This document shows, piece by piece, positions 31,691 through 43,937 of a stretch of 64,000 nucleotides of DNA; within the stretch, counting starts at the first letter, position 1; each line of letters starts with the position of its first letter. The DNA comes from Actinomucor elegans. Taxonomy: Eukaryota > Mucoromycota > Mucoromycetes > Mucorales > Mucoraceae. The DNA lies in assembly GCA_026027325.1 (NCBI GenBank), contig JAMSLZ010000007.1, positions 1 to 64,000 on the forward strand. Direction: 5' to 3'. A program made the position numbers and the translations under genes. Below the pieces are notes generated by a model. That model was not told the DNA's origin and did no database searches. It saw only the letters and a list, made by a program, of their open reading frames with translations.

Positions 31691-32845
31691 TTAGAGCCAC
31701 CAAGACTCTTTCTCACCACTATGAACAAACATATCAGTGTCTTCATCATCGTAATGAGAAATAGAGGGAGAGTAATCATCATCATTGGATTTGCGAGCCA
31801 AAGCTTCATCTTCTTCAACCATATCAGACCAAGAAGCACCACCACTAAAGAAGGCAGAATCAAAGGAAGTGATATCTGTGTATTTGGAAGTAGCAGAGGG
31901 AATAGATACGGGTTGATCGACATCGTATTCTTCATCATCCTCATCTACGTAAAGACGATCCAAAGCCAAAAATTGTTCCTTGATATCAGATACAGAAGGT
32001 CGATCAGCACCATCGACGGCCAAGATTGATTCCAAAAGACGATAAGCACCCATGGACAATTCGGGAAACAATTGTTCTTTGAGCATCATTGGACTACGTC
32101 TAAATTCGCAAAAGGCAGCATCAGCCAAAGAAGCTTCCTGCCAAGGATTGCGACCAAACATGAGAGCCAACAGCAAGACACCGAGGGACCAGGCATCCGA
32201 AGCGGCTGCATCATAAGGAATCAATTCAGCCTGCTTGTCGTCGTCAAAATGTTCAGGTGCTAAATAAGAAGTAGAACCACAGCCAAACTCGATAGAGTAG
32301 CGTTCACGAGTAGCGAGACCAAAGTCGGCTACTTTGCAAGTGATATCGTCTTCATCCTCATCGTCTTCGCATTTCAATAGTACGTTTTCGAGCTTGAGAT
32401 CACGGTGATAGACACCGCTGGCATGCATGCTTTCGACACCTTCCAAGATTTGTAAAAAGAGCTTCTTGACCAAATGTTCAGGACGAACAGAGTTGACATC
32501 TTGATCACGGATAACAAAGTCAAAGAGATCGCCTTGGTCGCAGAGTTCCATGACCATGTAAATATAATCGGTATCTTGAATAACGCGATGAAGAGCCAAG
32601 AGATTGGGATGTTTGAGGGAGGTTTGGATATCGATTTCGAGTTGTTGAAGTTGAAGTTGTTGAAGGTCGAGTCCAGATTTGGTAAGGACCTTGACCGCCA
32701 CGTAGTTGTTATTCTTGACTGATTGACCCAAGAAGAGGCAGCCGTAAGCACCGTGGCCAAGAACTTCCAAGAGTTGGAATTCTTCACCAACAATCTTGTC
32801 GACCATGGAGGCAGAGAGTTGAGACCAATAGTTATCTTGATTCAT
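31691..32845 (-). CDS. Ser/Thr protein kinase, Ran1/Sks1/Ksp1-like, 384 aa
   Basis: Single exon. The true ATG is at 32845. Kinase domain about residues 23-293: Gly-rich loop GHGAYG (30-35), catalytic Lys52 (VAVK), HRDLKLEN with Asp149, DFG at 174-176, and FGCGSTSYLAPE. The FGCGS...PE activation segment and YHRDLKLENVLL fit the Ran1/Pat1, Sks1, Vhs1 and Ksp1 group, which links nutrient status to growth or meiosis. An acidic insert (DDEDEDD) lies between the HRD and DFG motifs. The C-terminal tail (about 295-384) is acidic and Ser-rich, likely unstructured. All catalytic residues are present. Upstream lies a GTA-type triplet repeat. The exact orthologue cannot be assigned by eye. Confidence 0.88.
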   Translation of the reverse strand: MNQDNYWSQLSASMVDKIVGEEFQLLEVLGHGAYGCLFLGQSVKNNNYVAVKVLTKSGLDLQQLQLQQLEIDIQTSLKHPNLLALHRVIQDTDYIYMVMELCDQGDLFDFVIRDQDVNSVRPEHLVKKLFLQILEGVESMHASGVYHRDLKLENVLLKCEDDEDEDDITCKVADFGLATRERYSIEFGCGSTSYLAPEHFDDDKQAELIPYDAAASDAWSLGVLLLALMFGRNPWQEASLADAAFCEFRRSPMMLKEQLFPELSMGAYRLLESILAVDGADRPSVSDIKEQFLALDRLYVDEDDEEYDVDQPVSIPSATSKYTDITSFDSAFFSGGASWSDMVEEDEALARKSNDDDYSPSISHYDDEDTDMFVHSGEKESWWL

Positions 32846-32854
32846 ATTCAAAAT

Positions 32855-32902
32855 AGTAGTAGTAGTAGTAGTAGTAGTAGGAGTAGTAGTAGTAATAATA
32901 GT
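32855..32902. repeat. Trinucleotide repeat (AGT)n upstream of the kinase gene
   Basis: About fourteen units, mostly AGT, with a GGAGT interruption at 32880-32884 and AAT units near the end. It lies in the kinase 5' leader, 10 bp from its ATG. A GAGA tract lies 55 bp further on (32953-32968). Confidence 0.8.
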
Positions 32903-35136
32903 TTCAAAAAAAAAGTTTGGTTATGTTGCAAAAATTGAGTTGTGTATATAGATCGAGAGAGAGAGAGAGTTAAGTTGATGATATGACAGAGTCGTATAGT
33001 AATGCCAGAATTGGGCTATTTCGTTGTACAGGTTGATTTAACATATTATAAAGGTGTATATTTTTTTTGAGAATTATAGTACCAGATTGAAGGTATTGTA
33101 TAATAATATTGCTTGGTTAAAAGTAATAAGAGTATAGTTCAGTTCGCTTTGTGGGAGCAAATCAGTAAGAAGCCATGATGAATAACAAAATGTATATATA
33201 GAAGGGGGAAAATGAAGGAAGTTTTTTTTTTAACCAAAGAGTAAAGAAAGAAACAGAAAAAGAGAGAGGAAAAACATTCGTATTTATACACAATCCATGA
33301 ACTGGTTCTTTCTCGTGCTTTCCTTTTTCTTTGATTGGTTAATAATAATGATATGACGAAATCTAAAAGTAGAAATTTCTGACCTGCAGTCCAGACGCCT
33401 TTTAAGCTGGGCTTGTATCTTATGAACGGGTAAAACCTCTTGCTCCTAATCGATCCTATGCTGTTCCTATAGTCAAGGGTAAATATGTTGCTCCCTTTAG
33501 ATGTATCACGGAAGATGCAAATATTGTAAATTTTTGACGCTGTACGAGTCAATTGAAATCAGGCCTTTTCATTGGTAACTCGTCTTTTCAGCGTGGGTAA
33601 GATATGTAAATTTTTCTTATTTTAAGGTGTCAAGAAACTAGATTAACAAATAATTGGCAAGTAGGTAAAATTGTTATTTCTACTACCTGGATCATGAAAT
33701 ATTTCATAAAATGACAAGCAAAAATGACCAAATCGTAGTCTCTTTTGATTGGCTATCTTCTTATTTCCATTCTGTATGACTCAAACGAGATTACTATCTG
33801 CGCCTCTTAAATCCTCTTACTTTGTCATAATCATTCACCATGTAGAAAAAGAAAAGAGTCAATCAAGTATAGAATGCTTTGTTTACTATAAACAAGTTGA
33901 AATTGATATTTTATGCTAAGTGATGAATAATGGCTTCATAACGGTAATTCAAAAATTGAATGGAAATTAATAATATGCAACCCAAGTTTATTAAGATTTC
34001 TCTGAAAGATTATCAATCACACAATAGTTTCAGCATGAATGCGTCTAAAAAGAAAATCCGTAGCCAAACAAAACGGGGCTCAAATGGCTTGGCTGATTGG
34101 TTTCTCCGCTTTCTACTGGTTTAAACTAGAGTAAAGGAGGGTCCAGAATTACCCCATCTGCACTAAATCATAATAATTAATTCATTGGTGAGCGGCTATC
34201 TAATCGTGTGCAGCCTAGCAATTTACAAAATTGGCTCTAAATCAACAATAATTCCATACTCACTTGTAATTTTTGAAAAAAAAATAGACAGTGAAATACA
34301 GTATTTTCAATACTACAACACAGGATCATTGATGATCGTTAGAGACGGATATACCTTGACTGTCGGAGTATACATCGTCATTGTAAATGCCATTTTATTA
34401 TCTACATAAAAACCGCATCTTTGACGAACAATAAATTGTAATACACACCTAAATTTTCGGGAAAATGATAGATCAAAATATGTATTGTTTAATGAATCAG
34501 ATTTTATTGTAATATCGCTTTACTGACATGTGCTAGATACTCTCTACATAAGTAATCAGAAGAGTGTAGCGGCAGCCAAAATTAGCGACGCGTGATACCC
34601 CATTTTCTTTACAAAAAAAAAAAAAAAAAAAAAAAAGGTCTGCTTTCCTCAATCCACCGAGATATCTCGAAGATTTCCGGGCAAATCAGAGATCAGACTG
34701 CGCACTTCCCAATGAGCCAACTTTAACAGGGATATACTTGCATAGACAGGAGAATCAAACTATGATCACTCTCAATTACTTGCCTGATTATAAATCTATT
34801 ATCGGCGTCACTTGCAGCTTATAAAGAAAACTCCTATTTGCACACAAAATGGCGTGTTTCATCTAGAATTTAATTTATTTCGTCCCATGATGCCCCTTGT
34901 ACACGCACGCATAAGGTGATTTTTTTGGGTTTTATTTGTGGGGGAAGCAAAACTACAAAAGAAAAGAGGAAAAAAAACCTGATTACTGATTGTTATTCTA
35001 GAACATTACAGAAGAAAAAAAAACTGGGCTGTTGTGTAGGATCTGATAATCAAACCTTTTTTTTGGGGGAGGATTCCAAACGCCCAAAACTTGGTTGTAT
35101 ATATAATTAATATCGCAACAAGTTTTATTATCAAAT
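32903..35136. other. Intergenic region upstream of the kinase gene
   Basis: No gene recognised. It contains the GA tract, several A/T homopolymers (including about 24 A near 34613-34636) and small unremarkable ORFs. Confidence 0.5.
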
Positions 35137-35838
35137 CTAGAAATCAAGCGTCATTTCATTATCTTTCTTGAGCAATTCGAGCATACCAGGAGGCATTAAA
35201 GGCTTCTTGATTGTCTTTTGTTCTCCTTCTTTTGTTGTAATTGTCTTAGTTTCAGCAATATATCTAAAAGGCATCGTAACAGATTCATGGCGAGAAAAGA
35301 AGATCTCTGGGTAATCAATATAAGGAATTTCATCCAAAGGAACTAGCAATCATACACGTCAATTCACTTTTTCTCGACTTTAACTACAAAAAAAAAAAAA
35401 CTTACTGCGATCTTCAACCACTCGCTTTGTCACATTGACAGCTGTATCCGTTGTCATTTGAACAGGACCAAGTCTTCTTCCTGCAAATCCCAATTTACGT
35501 AATTCACCTGTACGATCTCTAGGTGGATGATCACCCAAGATACCACCAAACAAAAAGTACTTGAATTTGTCTCCATCCTCAGGTGAAAGTTCAGAAGTAC
35601 CAGCAGGATCCAATAAACAGATTTCTTCAGGCTTGACGTCGGGTAAATGCATCACATCGATTTGATAACACTTGGCAGTTTTGAGTTCTTCTGGCATACC
35701 TTCATTCAAACACTTGTCGGTCAAAGAAGTGAAATACAAGTGATCGGGACCAATGTTTTGCAACATGTGCTTATATTCCAAAGAACACCATTCATGCATG
35801 GCGTCTTCCATGTGTTCAATAATATAAGATCGTTGCAT
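35137..35838 (-). CDS. SFM1: SPOUT-family protein arginine methyltransferase SFM1, 212 aa, 2 exons
   Basis: In yeast Sfm1 methylates an arginine of ribosomal protein Rps3 (uS3). Exon 1 35838-35406, exon 2 35342-35137, intron 63 nt, phase 1. Length matches the yeast protein (about 213 aa). Hallmarks: YIIEHMEDAMHEWCSLEY at the start, CLLDP, the very conserved YFLFGGILGDHPPRDRT cofactor-knot segment, RRLGPVQMTTDTAV, and YIDYPEI...PFRY near the end. No residue of the signature looks lost. It is a SPOUT (knotted) enzyme, unrelated to the usual PRMT fold. Confidence 0.95.
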
Positions 35839-36123
35839 TTATGTTGTGTATGTGTGTAATCGTTAAGGTGGAATCTACTAAAGGAAAGTATTTTTTTTTC
35901 CTAGTGGCGGCTTGGATTTTTTTTGACGTTTGTGACTTTTTACTTGAATGCAACTTTATGGCTTTATCTGATGTATTTTATCCATCTTGGTCTCGCGTAG
36001 AATCCAAAATAAAGCTATGGATTTTGTATGGATATATATGCATATAAAGCAGTTTCAATAGCTTTATTTCGACATGGATCCTTCCATTTGTAAATTCTCT
36101 AATGAAATTTTATATATGGTACA

Positions 36124-36167
<44 letters not shown>

Positions 36168-37952
36168 ACTATAATGACAAGTGAACAACGACGGTTTTTT
36201 CCAATAGAAGATTACATGAGGCTTTTCTTCTTAGAGCTCTCCAGTGTACTATAGAGGTGATCTTGAATTATAGTTTTGACGTATACCACCGTCTTCTAAG
36301 CGGCAACTAATCAGCTTAGTGTATTTTATTGGCTGATGAAGATTCAACATGAAAATGCTGATTGGGAGAAAAAATCTCATCTAGTGTCATGCGAACCTTA
36401 AGGGCAAAGGGATTGTACCTGAAAAAAAAAATCGAAAAGTAGCGTGATATCTCAAGACTTGGATTAGAGAGATCTCACTAGCACGCATTTTCTGTCGTTG
36501 TATGAGCATGTTGGCACATGTTTTATGACGCGCTCCTGAAACGGATAGCTTTAACGCAATAACTGTTTGCTATTATTTTTTGACCCATAGCCCCAAAATG
36601 CATCCAAAAAGAGTACCAGCTGTTGCTTCTTCATCGAATACAGAGCCAGGTACTTGGAAATGTCCTTCTTTTTCGCTTTCTGAACCAGTACCTATCTCAA
36701 AAGAATCAGACATTTGACACACATCACCAGTTAGGGAAAAATTGAAGGTACAATCCTTTGGTTTTACTTGTATGTCCTCAAGCTGTCGCATTGAGGGAGC
36801 AAGAAGATGGGCTTTCAGATGGTTAACTGATATAATTAAACAATGATGTCATTCTACCACAACAGAGAACGTGGGACACTTGAATGGCAGGACAACCTTG
36901 AAAAGTCTTACGCAAAGGTTAAGGGAGTTCAATACTGGAATGATATATCATTACAGCCATCTTCCATCAAGGTATAATACCTCGAATCCAATCAAGTGCT
37001 TTATGGAGAATGAAATGTTTCACCGCTAATGAATTTAAATATGCACACGATTAAAGCTTTGCAAGGACGGCTGTCTCGGCAATGCCATTCACTCAAGAAA
37101 TAGGTGAAGTGTTCAAGATAAAAGTGTAGATTCTTTGCCTATCAGTTGTAAGTGTCGGCCATCACATTTTGCTAGACATCACTCCAGGTTTTGGATTAAA
37201 ATATGTGGGCTTGTGAAAGAGTAATGCTCGCCAGGTTTCATCCTGGTGGAGGAAAGGCCGTTAGCAGAGAACTTGTTCATGATACGACGCCAGAAAAATT
37301 TAGGTTAATATGCATAACTATAGCTTTATTTGCCTATAAATTGATCATAATCAAGACGAGTAGTATTAGAGGATCAAAAAGAGATGCTTAGGCATGAAGA
37401 GAGGTAAGTTTGGATGATTGTCTGAATACGTATCTGATTTTTTATATAGGAAGAGAGCAATAGATGCTGGAAAGAGAAAGATTAAAATAGAAGTGTTGGG
37501 CTGGATTAAACTATTACCAAGGCACTCAAGAAAAGTGGGTAAAAGATGAAGGGTAAACGTAGAAGCTGTGGATGAGGAAACCAGAAAGACGTTAAACCAT
37601 TTGACGAAATAGATTTGCTATGAATAAAAATACATCGCAATCACTTTTACTCTTTATTTCTTTGGATATTGAGATGTAGCCATAGGGTAGTTTTTTTGTA
37701 TTATGTTTGACATTTACACATAAAGGAAAGGTAGTACGATGGAAATGTCTGGGAAAATAAAATGAATTCAAGTTTACCCGATTTGCGGGAAAAACGTTGC
37801 ATAAAGGGAAGAATTAATGTTGACTTGCGATTTACTCAAAAATTAAGTTAATTTGCAATTCACTTTACTTTTACATGGTTTTTAAGTGAATATTAATGAC
37901 CTCAATGTCTTTGATTATAACCATATATAAGTAAAATAAAACATGTGCATAT
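35839..37952. other. Intergenic, long poly(A) tract and one weak ORF
   Basis: A tract of about 37 A lies at 36128-36165. A minus ORF 36791-36573 (72 codons, ATG, ending CILGLWVKK) has ordinary amino-acid composition (MRQLEDIQVKPKDC, SDSFEIGTGSESEKE) and could be a last exon behind a CAG acceptor at about 36828, but no partner exon was found. Otherwise nothing recognised. Confidence 0.4.
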
Positions 37953-38599
37953 ATGGTAGTTTCCAACAAAAGAATAATGCATAGCGGTGAAAACTGTCCA
38001 GTGTGCCAACAATGCTTTACTAAAAGAGAAATCAGAAAGAATATAAACAAATGTAGGTTACAACGCGCATTAAATATATATAATAAAGTTGGACGAGGGC
38101 TCACGGTATCTCTCTACAAGGTAATTCCTCATCGACAAATGTTTTGTCAGAAAATAGAAGGCAGCCTCAATTCAGTTCTAATGTTGCAAACACCACTTCT
38201 ACAGGTATTTCATCGATAAATGGTAATGGTCTCAGTGAGACTATAGATACTCACAGTCTAGATGGATATTCTAACGTCGAATCCGATTGCACAGCGAATG
38301 ACGAAGCTTCGCGAATAATTGAAACTAAGAAAGAATATCGGCAAGCATATGGAATAATAGAAGAGAGCACAACAACAAAAGCCACTGTAGAAGACATCAA
38401 CCTCAGGTTACATAAATTGAAAAACACCATTGTTCATCCTAGTCTCGTTAAAATCAAGGATGATGATAAACAGTACATGGATCTGTTAAGTCATCAAGAG
38501 AGAACAAGTCATCGATTGAAGTCTCTTTCGAAAGAGAATAGTGTACCAAAAAAGTACAGCCGAAAAGATATTCAAGCTCTTCAATGGATATTTAACTGA
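37953..38599 (+). CDS. Putative small protein with a UBZ4-like finger; frame not continuous
   Basis: Two overlapping frames. The first (ATG 37953) has ENCPVCQQCF...INKC: Cys-x2-Cys-x11-Asn-x3-Cys, the exact spacing of a Rad18-type UBZ4 finger (C-x2-C-x11-H-x3-C) but with Asn where His should be. The second (38144-38599) is hydrophilic: SENRRQPQFSSN, VEDINLRLHKLKNTIVHPSL, LLSHQERTSHRLKSLSKE, ending QALQWIFN. A short intron around 38107-38151 is possible, but neither donor gives the right phase. It may be one gene with a base error, or a decayed gene. Function unknown. Confidence 0.35.
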
Positions 38600-39634
38600 A
38601 ACTGATAACAGTATAATGATTAACTTCAGCTTGTTGTTTTACTGCTACAGGTGTGCTTACTATTATATATATTTATGTTTATAGAGAATTTGAAGCTTAT
38701 CAACTCTTACGAATGCGAAAACATTAATAATCATCATCCAATCCCTCTTCAAACAGGCAAGTATGATGTATAACCTGAGGGATGTTATATATAGGTCAAG
38801 CCATGGTATATATCACTATAACCATCATCATTTTCCGTAATAGAAGCAAAGGCCGAATATCACCAATTGCAAAATGTATATTACATGGAAGCCTTGTTAA
38901 AACAAATATAAATACAAAATTATCTCATACTGTCAATACCGTCTTATGTTCATCGAAACCGAAAGTTCCGCTTTACTGCTTGGATGAGCGCGTAATTTAC
39001 TCAAATTAATCCTATATTCACTCCAATTGGGGAGCATGAAAAACCATGAAAATAAAAACTAATATGTATTAACTTGATTTCCCAAGTTACCATGTATTTC
39101 ACTTTAAATTCAGGAGAAAGCACTGATTCACTCGAAATTCACTTAGTTTTGCCATGAATTCACCCTAACTCGCTTTATTTCTCTCATAGTGCTATAGTGA
39201 GATACTTGAACACTGTCAGCCAATCAACGCACAGTGGCGAAGATCAAAAACTAAATTTGTTGGTTTATAGTGGCTGCTGGTGGGTGAGCAAATGCTAGGC
39301 GTGTAACCAGTCATTTACAGTGACTGCTAGAGACGCGCTAAGGTTGTAATAAACCATGATGTACTTTGAACTTTTATATACAAGTCACCAAAAAAAAAAG
39401 GCATATATGCTTACCACTACTATTATTTTTAGCAAACATTTTGATATTAGATATTATGTCTTGATAATAACATATCCACAACTAAAAAGCTTTGGCCCAA
39501 GTCCTCCAGTTTTCAACCTAGATGAGAATTATTTAATACCCGCTAACCTTGAGAAAAACAGTGCATTAAATGAATACCAGTGTTTTACTTTTTCTTTTTT
39601 GAACCGAAAACACCAACATATACCAAATAGAATC
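38600..39634. other. Intergenic
   Basis: AT-rich; no gene recognised. Near 39080-39170 there are several loosely repeated ATTTCACTT/AATTCACT words, with similar words near 37840-37870. Confidence 0.4.
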
Positions 39635-40122
39635 ATGACCTCGAAAGCTACACAAGAATATCGCTCTTCATTTATCACATTAATATCCCAATTGTCAGAA
39701 ATTGAACAAAAAGGAAAAGAGTTTTTTGACAAAATGTACAATGAAGCATCCCATTCCAGATCGAAAACCTTTGATTAATGACTTGCATTGTAATAGTGAA
39801 AGATCTGCATTTACGCCCTATGAACCAACCACGGCACAAGGTGAGTTTTTTTTTATCGACCAAGCCGATCAATCAAATTCATTGCTAATTCTTTGGCACT
39901 TGTGCAGCTGATTTTGAGCATTTAATGAATTCCTTGCAAAATTTAGAGACACATGCGCGAAGCTGTGGACTACTAAGTATATCTGGACAAACTGATGTTC
40001 AAAACGCGCGTAATCTCGCCACGCGTAATGCTGAAACTTTACAAGCAGTGGATTCCTTTTTCCAAGAAAAAAACCGTTTACTCCAGAACATTCGAGCCGC
40101 AATGCATGCTTCACAAAAATAA
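39635..40122 (+). CDS. Hypothetical small helical protein, two exons, one frame step unexplained
   Basis: First part from ATG 39635 (MTSKATQEYRSSFITLISQL, then EIEQKGKEFFDKMYNEASHS). A second frame carries DRKPLINDLHCNSERSAF..PYEPTTAQ up to a GTGAG donor at 39841, then after an intron ending CAG at 39907 comes ADFEHLMNSLQNLETHARSC, ending AMHASQK at 40122. The last exon is strongly helical (NARNLATRNAETLQAVDSFF). The step between the two frames of the first part (about 39734-39770) would need a 24-nt intron or a one-base error. I do not recognise the family. It ends 156 bp before the ER Hsp90 start. Confidence 0.5.
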
Positions 40123-40278
40123 TAAATATGCAGCTCCATCCATTCATAGTAAACCTGTTTTTTTTTTTTTTTGTGTACCTTATAGATCTCATCCAATGAT
40201 CGCTTGCCAACTAATAAAAGCTTTGAAAAAGTCTATTTGGTTGCTTGTTTCTTCTTTGCTTCCTTCATTTCAAAAACC

Positions 40279-42644
40279 ATGAAGATCAAAAGCTTGTTGT
40301 TTTTTACAACACTTTTCGTTTTCCTGTCTTGTGTCCTTACTGACTCGAATGAACAGCATCCTGTGCGTGTTGCAACTCCAGGTCATACCACTGCTAGTGC
40401 TGGTTTGCCTGTCGATATCTCGCCCGAACAATTAGAATCCATCGATAACGAAAAGTTTACTTTCCAGGTACCTAATCGCTTTATTTTATTTTTATTTTTG
40501 AATCTAAGATCACTCATTCTCTATGATAGACTGAAGTATCGCGTTTAATGCATTTGATTATCAACTCGCTGTACAAGACGCGTGAAATCTTTTTACGTGA
40601 ACTCATCTCGAACGCCTCAGATGCTCTTGATAAAATCCGTTTCTTATCCTTGACAGATCCTGAAGCCATTGCTGCTCACTCTCAACTGGAAATTACCATC
40701 GCTGCTGACCAAGAAAAGAAGGCGTTGATCATTACGGATTCTGGTGTTGGTATGACGCGTCAGCAACTTAAAGAAAATTTGGGCACTATTGCCAAGTCGG
40801 GCACCTCCGAGTTTTTAGCCAAGCTTGAGACGAACAACGATGCCATCACTCAGATTGGACAGTTTGGTGTAGGCTTTTACTCGGTGTTTTTGGTAGCAGA
40901 CAAGGTCACTGTGGCTTCCAAATCCAATGACGATCCTGATCAACATGTTTGGATGAGCACAGCTGTAGATGATTTTACGATTGCCAAAGATCCTCGCGGC
41001 AACACGTTGAAGCGTGGTACGCAAATTACATTGTATTTGAAGCCAGACGCCTATCGTTTCTTGCAAGAAAAGAAATTGAAAGAATTGGTGCACAAGTATT
41101 CGCAATTTATTACGTTCCCTATCAAGGTCTGGAGTGCCAAGGAGGTAGAGGTCCCTGTAGATGAATTATTGGACGATGATTTGATCGAGGAAAGCATGGA
41201 TGAAAAAAAGCCCAAAACAGAAAAACGCGTTGTGCATGATTGGGAACACGTCAATGTACAAAAGCCTATTTGGATGAGAGACCCCAAGGAAATCACGGAT
41301 GAAGAACACAAGGAGTTTTACAAGTCCTTTTCGCGTGAACGTGCTGATCCTTTAGCTTGGACTTTGTACAAGGGCGAAGGCGAGATCGAGTTCCGTTCTT
41401 TATTGTACATACCTCCTGTTATTTCAGACCTCTTTTATCAAAATGTCAAGTCAGATCAATCCAACAAACCTATCAAACTGTTTGTCAAGCGTGTATTTAT
41501 TTCAGATGAAGTGGAATTGTTGCCCAAATGGCTTTCCTTCCTTAAAGGTATTGTGGATGCAGATGATATGCCCCTCAACGTCTCTCGCGAAACCCTTCAA
41601 AAGCATCGCAGTTTGCGTGTCATCACTCGTCACTTGATCAAAAAGGCCTTGGATATGTTTACTACCCTCAGCCAAAGCGATCCCAAGGCATATGCCAAAT
41701 TCCTCGGTCAATACAGCGGCATTTTGAAATACGGCGCTATTGAAGAACAAGCCTATCGCAAGAAAATCACCAGTTTATTACGATTTTCTAGTTCTTTCAA
41801 CACAGAGGCCTTTTCAAGCAGTTTAGATGATTACATCGATCGTGCTAAATCCGAACAAGCCAGCATATATTACATGACTGGCAGCAGCATTGCCGAAATT
41901 GAACAATCACCTTTTATTGAAAGCTTGTTGGCCCGTGGTTATGAGATTATTTACTTTACGGATCCTATCGATGAGACTTTTGTCGAGAACATTCCTGGCT
42001 ACAATGGAAAGCAATTTGTCAATATTGCCAAAGGTGATTTGACGTTTGCTGATGATGACGTGATGAGCGATCAAGCTCTGGAAGTCAAGTTCAAGCCCTT
42101 GACAGATTGGTTGGTGGACACGTTGAAGACCAACGTAGAAAAGGCCGTGATTTCGCGTCGTTTGACTACTTCGCCTTTTGCTATTATTACGCCCAGAGAC
42201 GGCTTGAGCGGTCATGCTCAACGTGTATTGGATGCGCAAGGTGTGAACCACAAGAATCCCAACATGGAGTTCATCTTGGAGTCTATGCGTCAGCAAAAGA
42301 AGATTCTAGAGATTAATCCTAATCACCCAGTCATTGAGAGTTTGTTGGGATATGTCGAGGAAGACAATATCACTGAAGAAATGAAGAATTTGATTCAATT
42401 GATGTATGAAACCACGGCTATTCGTAGCGGATTCCCATTAAAAGACATGACTCAGTTTGCTGGTCGTGTTGAAGGTTTGATCCGTAAAGCAGTTGGTGTT
42501 TCCATCTTGGAAGAAGCCAGAGTTCGCGTCAAGAAGGCTAGCGAAAAGACAGAAGCCGAGAGAAAGGCAGATGAAGAGATGAAAAAGACCAATATTATAT
42601 ATGAATCTGAAGAAAAAGACGATATTGATCATGATGAACTTTAG
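40279..42644 (+). CDS. ER-resident Hsp90 (endoplasmin/GRP94-type), 767 aa, 2 exons
   Basis: ATP-driven chaperone of the secretory pathway. Exon 1 40279-40467, exon 2 40530-42644, phase 0. It begins with a signal peptide (MKIKSLLFFTTLFVFLSCVL) and ends in HDEL, the ER retrieval signal, which separates it from cytosolic Hsp90 (MEEVD end). Hsp90 signatures: REIFLRELISNASDALDKIR, DSGVGMT, LGTIAKSGT, IGQFGVGFYS in the ATPase domain; an acidic linker around SMDEKKPKTEKRVV; WTLYKGEGEIEFRSLLYIP and PLNVSRETLQ in the middle domain; then the dimerisation domain with an acidic tail. Yeast and most Dikarya lack this paralogue, so its presence fits an early-diverging fungus. I see no recognisable UPR element in the short upstream gap. 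Confidence 0.95.
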
Positions 42645-43015
42645 TTTAATTAATAAACTGTGTGATGTGTTTTATAAATAGATATTTTTATTTTTATAAA
42701 AAAAAAAAAAAAAAAAATGGTGAGGCTTGGCAGTAAAGAGAGAAGCCCTTCCTTTTTATCCCAACGACAATAACAAGCACAGCCATGATTCAATATTGCT
42801 TGTCATTACCAAGGTTTATTCTAGAGAATAAGATTGTTTCAACACTACTTTATGAACAAAAGCACAGAATATATAAATGTTTAGTACTCTTCCCTATTTA
42901 GGTTACTGAAAATATATATACCAAGCCAAGCTTTGATTTCAATCAATAAAGGTACCGAGAACTCCTAGACTTTCTTTCTTTTCTTTTCTATCATAAACAA
43001 AACTATTTCCAGTTC
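42645..43015. other. Spacer between the ER Hsp90 and M50-like genes
   Basis: Contains an A-run (about 42699-42717) and a pyrimidine-rich stretch shortly before the next ATG. No gene. Confidence 0.5.
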
Positions 43016-43937
43016 ATGGCACCTTTAGACTATCGAAGCTACGAAAACTACTTGGTTGCGCGTCAAGTAGTTGCCGATTCTGCTGCTGATCGACTTACAC
43101 CCACTGAAGATCAGAAAATTATACTCATCATTATTGGCGTTTATACAGCTGCGATTTTGATTTTATGGAATATGCCAATAGCCAAGATTATCTTGTCTCC
43201 ATTCAAGGTATATTAATTCATGAGTATAATGCGTCTCCAATAACAACTAACCTGGTTGAATCAGCTACTTACTGTAGGTCTACACGAATTCTCACATGCG
43301 TTTGTAGGTTGTTTAACCTGTGCCAAAATCGAAGCTATTGAAATTGATCCAGATGAAGGCGGTGTTACTCGTATGGTAAGCTACCTTGGCAAAATATAAG
43401 TATTAATGCAATCTAATGTAATTTGATTTCCAGCGAGGCGGTATTCCAATGTGTACCTTGCCAGCAGGCTACTTGGGCTCTTCATTGATTGGCGCCATCC
43501 TAGTCATGTGTGGATTTAATATCATGGCATCCAAAATTGCTAGTATCTTTTTAGGCGTCTGTCTGCTATTTACATTATGGTGGGCCAAGAATTGGTTGAC
43601 GCGTGGTATTGGATTCCTGTTTATTGGAGTCATTGTCTTTTTGTGGTGGCTGGCGCATGGTGTGGGCTTGAAATACTTTGTTTTGTTTATTGGTGTCATG
43701 TCCTGTCTATACTGCCTATGGGATATTTTGGATGATCTCGTGTTTAGGAAAATACACGAGTCTGACGCGTCCAAATTTGCCAAATTGTGCGGTTCCTGCA
43801 TGTCCAGTCGCGTCTGGGGTGTCTTGTGGTTTATTATCAGTTTGGTGTTCTTTGTGGCTGGCATTTTGATTGGTTTGGTTGCTTTTAAAGAAGATCAGCA
43901 AACACAGCAACAGCAAGCTCAAGGATTTGGTTGGTAA
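43016..43937 (+). CDS. Peptidase M50B-like zinc metalloprotease, multi-pass membrane, 268 aa, 3 exons
   Basis: Exons 43016-43207, 43265-43375 and 43434-43937; phases agree. A first membrane segment (about 34-58, IILIIIGVYTAAILILWNMP) is followed by LHEFSHA, a HExxH zinc site with His71, Glu72 and His75. The GG/GGIPMCTLPAGYLGSSLIGA segment and four or more further membrane helices follow, as in the fungal M50B-like family. Such proteins cleave within or next to membranes; substrate unknown. The C-terminus is a short Gln-rich cytosolic tail (QQTQQQQAQGFGW). The third metal ligand was not pinned down by eye. Confidence 0.88.

Noticed and set aside
34180..34410. ORF at 34185-34409
   Set aside because: AT-rich composition, no motif, no splice context; expected by chance.
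37770..39180. A mobile element delimited by AATTCACTT-rich stretches at both ends around the UBZ4-like ORF
   Set aside because: The end words match only loosely and no clear inverted repeat or target duplication could be aligned by eye.
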